Source of the DNA: Pararhodobacter sp. SW119
GTDB taxonomy: Bacteria; Pseudomonadota; Alphaproteobacteria; Rhodobacterales; Rhodobacteraceae
Assembly: GCF_017811755.1 (NCBI RefSeq)
Contig: NZ_JADDJF010000033.1
Span: forward strand, 1 to 36,487
DNA: 36,487 nt
Direction: 5' to 3'
Part shown: piece by piece, positions 7,314 to 15,450 of the stretch
How the letters are laid out: every line of letters begins with the position of its first letter
Numbering within the stretch: position 1 is the first letter of the stretch
Translations under genes and position numbers: made by a program
The notes under the pieces: generated by a model
Databases searched by the model: none
What the model was told of the DNA's origin: nothing
The model's input: only the letters and a program-made list of their open reading frames with translations

Positions 7314-8579
7314 CTAAGTGCTCGATCGGTGCCCGCGACGCGCAAGATCGATGACTATGATCTTGACCCCATCGACGGCTGGCCAGTTACGAGCAATCGA
7401 ATGCCAGTATTCTTGTAGGGCATCTTCGAGACCGTCGAGATCGATCAGACGACCGCCGATTTGCCACCTACGTTCGGGTGCGCGCCCTTGCCAGATGAGC
7501 AGCATGACACCGCGGCCACCGCCTTCATCGCGAAGGTAGTCGCCGGCGAGTTGGTTTCGGAGCCGCTCGCAGAGCTCCGGTCCCGTCCAACGATTGTCGA
7601 GAAGCTTCAGCTCTATTGGAACCGATATAAGGCCCGGTCTTTGGACCCAGATGTCGGGTCGCTGCGCGTTCGGCATCTCGTTCTCTTGTGCGCAGCTGTA
7701 TCGACCGTTTGAAAGACCACGTAGATGGCCAGCGATGAGGTTTCTCATCTCCGTTTCGGCTTCCACCCGCTGCCATGTCTGGTACGGACTGTCGTCACCG
7801 TCCTCCAACCACGACCGGATATCGATCAGCCGTTGGATGGCGATCAAAAAGAGCTGGGCGTTCGTTGCAGGTGTCATCGACTGATCGGCGTAGAACTCGC
7901 GCAACTGTGCATCCGACCAGTCCTCGATGTCGCCGTCGTTCTCGGCACGTTCGCACGCCACGCGGAGCATCCAAGCACGAGAGGATGCACTCGGATGACC
8001 TTCGGCCAACTCTCTTAGGGCGACGTAAGTCTCCTTCCCAGGGATGTCGCAAAGCATTTTGAACAAACTGTCACGCGCATCTTGGGCGTCGTCGCGCAGG
8101 CCTGGCGAGTAAACGCCGCCCGCAGCCCGGTTAATGTCCTCATTCACTCTGATGTGCTGGTGCATGAGCATATACAAGTGCTTCAGGTGAGCTGGTGTCC
8201 GAAAACTGTCGAATCCGGTCCTTAGGTTCTCCCTGTGGCGACTTCCGAGGAGTTCGGTGATGAAGTGCTGTGCTGCCGTCGATGCCTCTGCGGCGGGCAG
8301 GGAACCAAGCCAAGTTTCCAGACCGGGGAGTGCGTGGTCAACGTCGATGTCGACCCATAGCGCGAACCAGATCGACTGCTCGGCAATGGGAGCCTGTAAC
8401 TCTATCTTCGCGCGCGCGAGGGCAGAAAGCCTATCGCCATCGGCTGTGCTCTTAGCAATAAGGATCGCCTGACGGAGCAGATCGGCGTTGCGTGCGGAGT
8501 TTGCTTCCAGCCAGCCAATGACCCAGTCCGCAATATGCGCGTGCAACCAAGGTGCGTGGTAGACGATGTCGTGGAGCAT
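7314..8579 (-). CDS. C-terminal fragment of a large protein ending in a PD-(D/E)XK nuclease-like domain (truncated)
   Basis: The open frame encodes 421 residues, but its first codons sit directly at the broken end of an IS256 element, so the native N-terminus is missing. Residues 1-290 are helical and repeat-like. A PD-(D/E)XK signature follows: RPDI (D309), then IELK (E323, K325) and a later glutamine in RNQL (Q343). Large STAND/NACHT-type antiphage NTPases can carry such nuclease domains at their C-termini. The missing part may thus have held an NTPase, but no Walker motif survives here and that is inference. With viperin on the other side of the IS, a former defence locus is likely. The remaining protein is probably non-functional or a free nuclease domain. 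Confidence 0.65.
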   Translation of the reverse strand: MLHDIVYHAPWLHAHIADWVIGWLEANSARNADLLRQAILIAKSTADGDRLSALARAKIELQAPIAEQSIWFALWVDIDVDHALPGLETWLGSLPAAEASTAAQHFITELLGSRHRENLRTGFDSFRTPAHLKHLYMLMHQHIRVNEDINRAAGGVYSPGLRDDAQDARDSLFKMLCDIPGKETYVALRELAEGHPSASSRAWMLRVACERAENDGDIEDWSDAQLREFYADQSMTPATNAQLFLIAIQRLIDIRSWLEDGDDSPYQTWQRVEAETEMRNLIAGHLRGLSNGRYSCAQENEMPNAQRPDIWVQRPGLISVPIELKLLDNRWTGPELCERLRNQLAGDYLRDEGGGRGVMLLIWQGRAPERRWQIGGRLIDLDGLEDALQEYWHSIARNWPAVDGVKIIVIDLARRGHRSST

Positions 8580-8582
8580 GTA

Positions 8583-9302
8583 AGATCGGCGGGCAACGTC
8601 AAGCTGCGTGAGGGCGGGCGGATCGTCTCAATGGCGGTGATAGTGGCCGTGGCGGTCAACACCGACGGGCGGCGCGAGATCCTCGGGATCACCGTCATGC
8701 CGTCCGAAGCCGAGACCTTCTGGGCCGACTTTCTCCGCTCGCTCACACGGCGTGGCCTGCGGGGCGTGCAACTGGTGATCAGCGATGCCCATGAGGGCCT
8801 GAAGGCCGCTTCGCGCAAGGTTCTGGGCGCAGGGTGGCAGCGCTGCCGCGTGCACTTCCAGCGCAACCTGCTCGCCCGCGTGGGCAAGACCAACAAGCCC
8901 GTGGTCAGCGCCGTGGTGAAGACCGTCTTCGCCGAGAAGGACCGCGACCAGGCCCATGCCCGCTGGCGTGAGGTCGCCGACAGCCTGCGCGACCGGTTCC
9001 GCGATGTTGCAGAGCTCATGGACGAGGCGGAGCATGACGTGCTGGCCTACATGGCCTTCGACGAGAGCCTGCGCTCGAAGCTACACAGCACCAACCCGCT
9101 GGAGCGCGTCAACAAGGAGATCAAGCGACGCACCAACGTCGTCGGGATATTCCCCAACCGCGAAGCCGTCATCCGGCTCGTCGGCGCGCTCATGCTGGAG
9201 CAGAACGATGAATGGGCCGTCTCGCGCCGATACATGCCGGTGGAAAAGCTGACCGCTATATGCAACGATACCGAAGCGGCGACGATGATCGCCGCACAGT
9301 GA
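8583..9302 (+). pseudogene. IS256-family transposase, C-terminal part
   Basis: About 240 residues of an IS256/mutator-type transposase remain, beginning at LREGGRIVS. That sequence normally lies just after the first catalytic aspartate (DATY.KVREGG), so the first DDE aspartate and the whole N-terminal DNA-binding part are gone. The second aspartate region (LVISDAHEGL), the C..H motif around CRVHFQRNLL, and the last catalytic glutamate with STNPLERVNKEIKRR are present. With an incomplete catalytic triad it cannot be active. Confidence 0.8.
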
Positions 9303-9370
9303 ACGAGCAACACCAGCTATGAAGAAGCAGGTGGACGCCAGTTCCTACACCACTTCATGGGACACTACCT
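8583..9370 (+). mobile_element. IS256-family element, 5'-truncated
   Basis: Only the 3' part of the element remains: the C-terminal portion of the transposase, then a tail ending in CACCACTTCATGGGACACTACC, which resembles the terminal repeat seen at the right end of many IS256 elements. No left terminal repeat or transposase N-terminus is present. The break at about 8583 coincides with the truncated start of the minus-strand nuclease fragment, so a deletion from inside the IS probably removed both. Confidence 0.7.
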
Positions 9371-9390
9371 GAAGAAGGCGCTAAGCGTCA

Positions 9391-9576
9391 GTGGGTTATC
9401 GGGGCTACCGCCTTTTCTGGTGGATAATCGGAAAAACATTTATTCTTAGCAATGATCGCTATTCAGAGTATCACGACTATGATGCGGTGAGGTCGGGGCG
9501 GCTGCTCGGGTTCATGATTGCGGATGGAAAGCTCATGGCCAACAATCTCGATATTGCAATGAACACTTTATCCTGA
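9391..9576 (+). CDS. Short hypothetical ORF just upstream of viperin
   Basis: This would encode 61 residues from a GTG. An in-frame stop lies 6 bases upstream of that GTG. It begins about 20 bases after the IS256 end and stops 10 bases before the viperin start, so it may be either a co-transcribed partner or, more likely, the tail of a gene cut by the IS. The first half is aromatic and hydrophobic (RLFWWIIGK) and the second half is ordinary soluble-type sequence. I do not recognise it. Many bacterial viperins are linked to a nucleotide kinase, but nothing kinase-like is visible here. Confidence 0.3.
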   Translation: MGYRGYRLFWWIIGKTFILSNDRYSEYHDYDAVRSGRLLGFMIADGKLMANNLDIAMNTLS

Positions 9577-9586
9577 AAGGTCATTG

Positions 9587-10441
9587 ATGCTGCGCATCCC
9601 AGAGCTGACGATAAACTGGCACATCCTTGAGGCATGCAACTACGACTGCTATTTTTGCTACGCGAAGTACGGTCAACGATCCAGATTCTCGCGGGATTAC
9701 GCAGAGATTCTGCGCGAACTGAGTACACTCAAGGGTGCAAGGATCGACTTCCTGACCATTTCGGTGGTCGCTGACAGAATCCGTCTGAACTTTGCCGGTG
9801 GCGAGCCGTTTCTTGAAAAGGATCTCGGCTCTGCCATTTCCCTCGCGTTTGAGATGGGACTGTGTCCCTCCTTCATCAGCAACGGGGCTCTTCTGACCGA
9901 TGACTTCATCAGGGCCTTCGGCCCGAAGATCTCAGTGGCGGGGTTCAGCATCGACAGTTTCGACGCCGGCCGAAACCGGAATATAGGTAGGCAGGACAAC
10001 AGGGGGCGGCAGGTCACTTTCGACCGGTTCGCCCAGATCTTTGCCCTGTTCAGAGAAGTGTCGCCCGGCACGATGCTGAAGATCAACACCGTCGTCTGCC
10101 GGGAAAACGTTGATGAAGACCTGTCGGCCGGGCTTCGGGAACTGCGGCCGGATAGGTGGAAGGCCTTGCGCGTCATCCCAATCCACGGCGCGGAGCAGCG
10201 AGGAATAGGGGATGATGAGTTCGCGGCGTTTCTGGCGCGCCATCGTGATGCTCCCGGTCGCATCGTACCCGAAGACAACATCGACATGCACCGTTCCTAT
10301 CTCATGCTGAATCCCGAAGGGTGCTTTTACCAACGCGACGGGAATGGCTATCTGTCGAGCGCGCCTGTTGTTCAGGTGGGGGCCGCAGGCGCTCTCAGGG
10401 GGGTTGAGTTTGATGCCGAGACCTATGCGAGCAGGTACTGA
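9587..10441 (+). CDS. Prokaryotic viperin (radical SAM, antiviral nucleotide synthase)
   Basis: The predicted protein has 284 residues, complete, with AAAGG six to seven bases before the ATG; a TTG directly upstream is a less likely start. The radical SAM cluster motif CNYDCYFC (C17, C21, C24) binds the 4Fe-4S cluster. GGEP (71-74), SNG (98-100), SIDSFD with IGR (121-135), KINTVV..ENV.ED (165-176), RWKALRV and the C-terminal MHRSYLMLNPEG match the animal viperin pattern, for example SCDSFDEEVNVLIGR and KINSVINRFNVEEDM in the human protein. The family dehydrates nucleoside triphosphates to 3'-deoxy-3',4'-didehydro forms that terminate viral transcription. Which nucleotide this one uses cannot be read from sequence. 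It stands in a damaged defence region and no antitoxin-like partner is evident. Confidence 0.92.
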   Translation: MLRIPELTINWHILEACNYDCYFCYAKYGQRSRFSRDYAEILRELSTLKGARIDFLTISVVADRIRLNFAGGEPFLEKDLGSAISLAFEMGLCPSFISNGALLTDDFIRAFGPKISVAGFSIDSFDAGRNRNIGRQDNRGRQVTFDRFAQIFALFREVSPGTMLKINTVVCRENVDEDLSAGLRELRPDRWKALRVIPIHGAEQRGIGDDEFAAFLARHRDAPGRIVPEDNIDMHRSYLMLNPEGCFYQRDGNGYLSSAPVVQVGAAGALRGVEFDAETYASRY

Positions 10442-10846
10442 CATCCCCTCTATGGTGTGCGGCAACGGCTGCCACGCAGTCGCGCCTATAGGCTTTTTTC
10501 GTCGAAAGCGGTCCCGCTGCGCTGGCACCCGCGAACGGCAATGCCCCTTTCCCATAGAGTGAGCCCGCGCGGACGACGCCGCAACGGGTCACTCAAGAAC
10601 CCCAGGATCGGTCGTGAATTGAGTTTCATGTCCTGCGATTTTTTTCACCCTTTTAATAGGTATGGCTGTGATCTTCGCCTCGTCCCCCGCGAGCTGTGCG
10701 ACCTGCCTGCGAGAGGCGGTGACGAACTCGCGACGACTTTCGAATCTGCTGACGGCATTTGAGGGCATGCGTAGCGCCAGAAAAAGGGCGCCAGAAGGAA
10801 CCCCCGAGAAATTTTCGCCGAGTCTTAACAAGCTCGACTGTGGGAG
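10442..10846. other. Intergenic region without recognised gene
   Basis: The region contains an oligo-T run near 10639 and short open frames on both strands (about 60 to 80 codons) without recognisable motifs. It separates the plus-strand viperin from a convergent small minus-strand gene. I see no clear terminator. Confidence 0.4.
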
Positions 10847-11185
10847 TTAGCAGACCCCTCCTTCATCCTTGCCCTTCCACCGGGCCCTTGCCGATGCATC
10901 AACCAGCCGCCGCTGCCGATCATCCAGGCGCCTCCAGGCGGAACGGAAGTCGTCATATTCCCGGGGGAGAAGATCCTGCCGCCCGAAGGCGAGTAAGACC
11001 GCAATCTTTTCACTGGTTGACAAGCACTTGACGCCGTCTTCGACCGTGAGTCGCCCCGCGAGAACGAGGCGGCATACCCGTTCGTCCGGCCTCTCGGGCA
11101 TTGGGTTTGCCGGAGCGGTGCGCAAGACGCGAGTGCGCGAGACCAAGTCTTGGTGAGTAGCTTCATTCGCGGGTTCTTCGGTCAT
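10847..11185 (-). CDS. Small hypothetical protein
   Basis: The predicted protein has 112 residues. The ATG at 11185 follows AAGGAAAACTCC, a usable ribosome binding site; longer in-frame starts upstream encode unlikely sequence. The protein is charged and helical, with RLVLAGRLTVEDGVKCLS and a C-terminal stretch rich in arginine (FRSAWRRLDDRQRRLV). There is no signal peptide, membrane segment or cysteine motif. I do not recognise the family. It stands between viperin and the secreted EEP enzyme, on the EEP strand but about 280 bases downstream of that gene's stop, so it is probably transcribed separately. Confidence 0.5.
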   Translation of the reverse strand: MTEEPANEATHQDLVSRTRVLRTAPANPMPERPDERVCRLVLAGRLTVEDGVKCLSTSEKIAVLLAFGRQDLLPREYDDFRSAWRRLDDRQRRLVDASARARWKGKDEGGVC

Positions 11186-11466
11186 TGGAGTTTTCCTTGT
11201 TGGGTTCTGTGTGCAGCGGACTTGTCCCAAACAAGAAGTAGGTTCGACACGAAGAAGAAAAAAATGTGCCCCTGACCTGAAGCTACCTGGCCGCCAAGCG
11301 CTGGTTAGCCAGACACCGATTGGCTGCATGCAAATCCGAATAAGCGGCCGAAGTTCCGCGATAGAGTTTTGAGCTTTCATAAGATCGTTATGAGGTTCGG
11401 TATCTTTTAGAGGCGCCCCATAGTCGGCGTTGGCCCGGAATGGGGCGCGACGACGTCGCGCCGGCC

Positions 11467-12324
11467 TCAGAGCCGGCCAAGGTCAAGCTCGATCGAGACG
11501 GGGCAATGGTCCGAAGGAAAATCCTCCTCCGGCCCGGAGAAGGTCGTCTCGGCGAAGGAGCCGAGTCTTTTCGCCGTAATAGTCGCGTCGTCGAGGATCA
11601 GGAAATCGATGAACTCCGTGAACCGAGCGAAACACTGCGGGCGGATGCCAGCGCCGGCAATGTGTAGATCGTCGTATTCGTTGAGCAGGGTCCAGAATAC
11701 GTCTCCCTCGACCTCCAATCGGCGGTTGATGTCACCGCCGAGAAGCGCGGGGCCATCTTGCTCATCCAGCCAGGCCCGCAGGACCGGCAACTGCGCGAAG
11801 ACATCGCCGCAGGCTTGGCGCCCGACTCCTTCGAAGCAACCCGACCGGAGGTGGACATTCAGGATGTTAAGCGGCTGCTCGCCAGCGAGCCGTATCGTGA
11901 CGCCATGGCGCAAGCGGCCCTGCCCGCCAATGTCGAGCGCGTCGAGATCGGGCAGGCGCTCATGCGCGATGCCGTCGCGCACCACCACTGCGGTCGCCTG
12001 CATCGCCAGACGCTCGCCCGGCATGTTTCGACATTCCGGGTAGGAGGCGCGAGGGCTGCGGGTTTCGACATGGAAAACGTGTTCATTAGGATCGAAGATA
12101 CGGTGGAGCGCCGCCTCGCTCTCGACTTCTTGCAACAGCCAGATATCGGCGCCGACCTCCTCGATCACGTCACGCACGCGCTGGAATTCTCCCTCCGTTC
12201 TCGGTCGGCAGCCGCGCATCTCCTCGGCGACCAGATGCTCGATGTTCCAGCTGGCGATCCTGATCGTGTCGGCGCCTGCGAGGCCGGGCAGGCAGAGGGC
12301 GAATGCCAGAATGATCGTCCGCAT
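11467..12324 (-). CDS. Secreted endonuclease/exonuclease/phosphatase-family protein
   Basis: The predicted protein has 285 residues. The ATG at 12324 follows AGGAG and opens a signal peptide (MRTIILAFALCLPGLAGA). Family motifs of the DNase I-like fold are in place: ASWNIEHL (N27), WLLQEVE (E66), LNVHL near 156-159, GGDINRR (D198, N200) and PSDHCPV (S271, D272, H273). The metal-dependent catalytic set therefore looks complete. Members cleave nucleic acids, phosphoinositides or other phosphodiesters; the substrate cannot be told here. An extracellular or periplasmic nuclease is the simplest reading. Six cysteines could form disulfides in the exported protein. Neighbours give no pathway context. 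Confidence 0.85.
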   Translation of the reverse strand: MRTIILAFALCLPGLAGADTIRIASWNIEHLVAEEMRGCRPRTEGEFQRVRDVIEEVGADIWLLQEVESEAALHRIFDPNEHVFHVETRSPRASYPECRNMPGERLAMQATAVVVRDGIAHERLPDLDALDIGGQGRLRHGVTIRLAGEQPLNILNVHLRSGCFEGVGRQACGDVFAQLPVLRAWLDEQDGPALLGGDINRRLEVEGDVFWTLLNEYDDLHIAGAGIRPQCFARFTEFIDFLILDDATITAKRLGSFAETTFSGPEEDFPSDHCPVSIELDLGRL

Positions 12325-12826
12325 CGTAAAATCTCCTGTTGCCAATCCTCGTGCTTAAATCGGAACGCCGTCGACGCGCCCGGAATCCGGACCATGCCCC
12401 GACCTTCCTGTCCGCGAGACTAAGGTAAACCACGCGGCAATGACCTGGGAAGCCTTGAATTGCCGCAGACGCACCTCCACCCGATCCAAGCCTGCCTGCC
12501 GCGCGGGTGCTGACGGACCTGGGTGACACCGCAACGGGGGGCGAGATCGTCAGGACACGCTCTCGGCTGTAGTGGCATCACCAGCTGTAGCTGTGCCCTC
12601 AGCTGACCGGCCATCACATTCTGACTTTCTGTCGCCCAATGAGCGGACGGGCATCGGCAGACGGTCCGGCGGCGCGGGCGCCGCGCCTTCGGGGCGATAG
12701 CCGGGGCGGTCACCGCGATCGCGGCGGCGGCCGCGGCCTTCTTCGCCTGGCGCGGCCTGAAAACCTGGCGCGAGGAAATGCTCGGGCGCCGGCGGGCGGA
12801 GCTGGCCGAGCGCCCTTGGCGGCCTG
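12325..12826. other. Junction region with a membrane-protein scrap
   Basis: Between about 12690 and 12835 the plus strand encodes a fragment with one predicted membrane helix (AIAGAVTAIAAAAAAFFAW) followed by RGLKTWREEMLGRRRAEL, the usual N-terminal look of small accessory membrane proteins. It then runs into the antisense of a rhodanese fragment, so the gene is cut. The rest of the stretch shows no gene. Confidence 0.35.
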
Positions 12827-13010
12827 TCAGCCTTGCGGCTCGACCACCACGGGCAGCCCTGCCGTCTTCCATTCGGGCAGGCCGTCATTGAGCCGGCGCA
12901 CAATGAAGCCGCGTTCGCGCAACTCGGCGACGGCCTCGAAGGAAAAGACGCAGTAAGGCCCGCGGCAATAAGCGACGATCTCCTGGCCGGGGTCCAGCTC
13001 GGAAATCCTG
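12827..13010 (-). pseudogene. Rhodanese domain C-terminal fragment (of an ArsR-rhodanese paralogue)
   Basis: The minus strand encodes about 58 recognisable residues: EIVAYCRGPYCVFS, then RLNDGLPEWKTAGLP to a stop at 12827. This closely matches the end of the ArsR-rhodanese regulator at 18871-19536 (EIVAYCRGPYCVYA, RRLDGGLPEWREDG). The upstream DNA in this frame is unrelated, so the HTH and the first half of the rhodanese domain are missing. It is a remnant of a second copy of that regulator, cut at about 13010. Confidence 0.7.
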
Positions 13011-13269
13011 TGGCGATGGAACCACAGGCTGCCGGAGACAAAGGTGCGAACACAGAAATCCTCCTCCAGCAAGCCGGGAAAGACGACCACGACCATATGG
13101 TAGCCCATCCCCGTCGTCGAACAGATGCGGGGACTGTTGTGCATCGCAGTGGGGCGCCAGATGCGCCGCACGCCCGAATGGGGCCTCAGGTGGCCGTGAG
13201 GCCGGGATTGCAGTGCCTCGCGACAGGATGCCGCCAATCAGCGCATCCGCGTCAACCACGGTTGCGGCT

Positions 13270-13464
13270 CTAACGCCCGCCCGGCCTCGGCGCCGTGGCG
13301 CATCTGACGCGGACGATCGTCCAGCCTTCGGGCGTCAGCCGTTCCAGTTCGGGGCCGGCGGCGAAGATGCAGGCGATGGGCAGGCGCGGCACGAAGTCGT
13401 GGACCTGCTCGACGCAGCGGTCGGACACGCCGATCTCGCAGAGGAGGGCGATGATACGCATCAT
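13270..13464 (-). CDS. Small conserved hypothetical protein
   Basis: The predicted protein has 64 residues. It starts at an ATGATG that overlaps the stop of the preceding minus-strand frame (ATGA), implying coupling. A close relative sits at 22174-22450, sharing CEIG, VHD.VPR, IAC.FAAGPELERLTPEGW and VRVRCA; the two DNA stretches are visibly similar over about 200 bases. The middle of the protein is moderately hydrophobic, without a definite membrane helix. I do not know the family. Conservation in two places in one island suggests a plasmid- or ICE-borne gene. Confidence 0.55.
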   Translation of the reverse strand: MMRIIALLCEIGVSDRCVEQVHDFVPRLPIACIFAAGPELERLTPEGWTIVRVRCATAPRPGGR

Positions 13465-13560
13465 GACCCGGCCACCATTGCCAGGCCGACGAACCCAATG
13501 AGCGCGAGGGCACAGAAGCGATTGATCCGCCGAGCCATCCGCGAATCGATCCTGAGGACA
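13461..13560 (-). pseudogene. Tail of a small membrane protein
   Basis: The frame ending at 13461 encodes MARRINRF followed by a hydrophobic segment CALALIGFVGLAMVAGS. It corresponds to the end of the 63-residue protein at 22447-22638 (GFGLLLLGFAGLPIVARA). Upstream, this frame becomes an antisense-like reading of the helicase remnant, so the N-terminal part was replaced by recombination near 13560. Confidence 0.45.
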
Positions 13561-13564
13561 GGCG

Positions 13565-15450
13565 CGGCGTGCCGCTGCGGGTCATCTCCCGCAGGCGGTG
13601 TCCGAGAAAGCCCGCGAGCATCGTCGCCATCTGGTGGCGCTGGAAGAAGTTCGCGTTGTCGAGCGACAGGTAGGGGACCGAGGGTTTCTCGGCGAGATAT
13701 TCCTCGAACTCCCGGAACTTCGCCTGGTCGTAGCGCGAGCTGCGCGCCGTCGTCAGCACGATCGGCGCCACCTGGGCGCGACGCCCGGCGCGGCCGGCGC
13801 GCTGCTGGTAGTTGGCGATGTTCGGCGGCACGTTCTTGCACAGGACCGCCTCGAGGTCACCCAGATCGACACCCATCTCCATGGTCGTCGTGCAGGAAAG
13901 AAGGTTGACCTCGCCCTCCTTGAACTGCTGCTCGATCACGCCCCGCAGCTCGGTCGAGATCGCCGCGGTATGCTCGCGCGCGATGCCGAGAAGCGGCGTC
14001 TCGCGGTAGCGGCGGACGTAGTGGTTTGCCGCCTCGATCGCGTCGCGCTCGGCGCGCGAGAGCTCGCTCAGCTCACCGCCGCACTTGTAGGACTGGCACT
14101 TCCCGGCGGTGTCGAACTGCGTCCGTGCCCCGCAGCTTGCGCAACGATAGAGGGGTACGTCGCGCCCGTCGGCGACGACGAGCGAGTTGTCGAGCTTCAG
14201 GCCGAGCCCCTTGCCGTGCCCGGCGCACATGCTGCGCGCCGACATCACCGCCCTGAAGAAGGCGTCGATCACGTCGCGCGCCGCCACCGGCGTGAGGCCC
14301 AGGCACTCCTCGAGGAACCAGGTGAACCGGTTGGTGCGCTTCGCCGCCGGCAGGTAGCCCATGACCAGGTCGCTGCGCGGGTTGCGCTCGCGCGCGATTG
14401 CGCGGTTCTCCTGGGCGAAGGCCGACGTCCAGATCGAATCGTCGTCGAGGCGAATGCCGTGGTCGGGCACCTTGGATATTGCCCGGTGAGTGCGTGCCGC
14501 CTTGAGGAAGAAGCGCGCGATCGCCTCGGCATGCGGCTTCAGGGCCTCGGGAAGCGTTGCGGCGATGGCCTGGCTGGCACGATCGAGATGCGTATAGTCG
14601 ACCGAGATCAGTCCGAACCCCTCGAGCGAGGTGCGCAATCGCGCGAGCACGGTGAGCTCGGCCACGATCAGCCCCTTGAGCCGGATCTCCTCGTTCTCGC
14701 CCGTCTCCCGCGCCGAGGTGATCCCGCCCGAGTAGAGGCGCAGGCCCTGCGCGTCGAGCCGTCGGCGCACCGCGGTGACGAGGTTCGGCAGATCGATGTG
14801 GCCGCTTTTCGCGACCACCGCCAGGATCGCGGCGCGGATCGCCTGCTCGCGCGAGGTGCGCTCGAAGAACGGCGCGAAGAACGCCGCGTCCTGACGATTG
14901 TCCGAGAAGGTGAGCAGGTTGCGCGCCTTCATCGGGTGATCCTCGGCCGGCTTGCGCGGCGGCAGGGCCTCGAGAAGCGCCTGCCCGCAGACCGCGGCGA
15001 AGGCATCGTCGCCCGGATGAATGCCGGTAATCGGCTCGGCATAGCGCCGCGGCGCGTAGCCGCAGGCCAGGCACTTCTTCATGTAGAAAGCGCGCTCGTC
15101 CTCGTCTTCCCTGAGCGGCGCCGGCTCGAGCCGCACCGCGTCGGGCTCGTCGTCACCGACGAGAATTCCGGTCGCCGGATCGATGGCGATCGACGGCAGG
15201 CGCTCGTCATCCTCCACGACCTCGCCCGTTTCCTCGTCGATCTCGATCGCCTCCGGCCCGTCGATCAGGCGCAGGACCAGACGCCTTGCATTGCGCTCGA
15301 GCGCAGGGCGTACCTCGCCCTCGACGTGCCAGCCCTCGATATAGGGTTCGCCGCAATTGCGGCAGACCAGGAGCTTGTACGCCGGGCTCTCGCCATCCTC
15401 GGCGGTGAGTCCGCCGACGACGACCTCCGACACCTTCTCCGGCGCCTCGC
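13565..15450 (-). pseudogene. SF2 helicase remnant (large DEAD/DEAH helicase of the defence-island type)
   Basis: About 620 residues of a large helicase remain, read from about 15450 to 13565; the open frame itself runs on to 13238 in foreign DNA. Visible are two zinc-type cysteine pairs (CRNCGEPY, CLACGY), the block FSDNRQDAAFFAPFFERT, another cysteine cluster (YRCASCGARTQF), motif V (CTTTMEMGVDLG) and motif VI (QQRAGRAGRR). Walker A and DEAH motifs, which would lie upstream, are missing. Both ends are cut: the 5' end joins a cysteine desulfurase and the 3' end joins a small membrane-protein gene. Helicases of this build occur in DISARM- and Druantia-like systems, but which one cannot be decided from the fragment. 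Confidence 0.65.

Noticed and set aside
10589-10850. Possible 60-80 codon genes on either strand after viperin
   Set aside because: Frames overlap each other on opposite strands with no ribosome binding site or motif that favours either.
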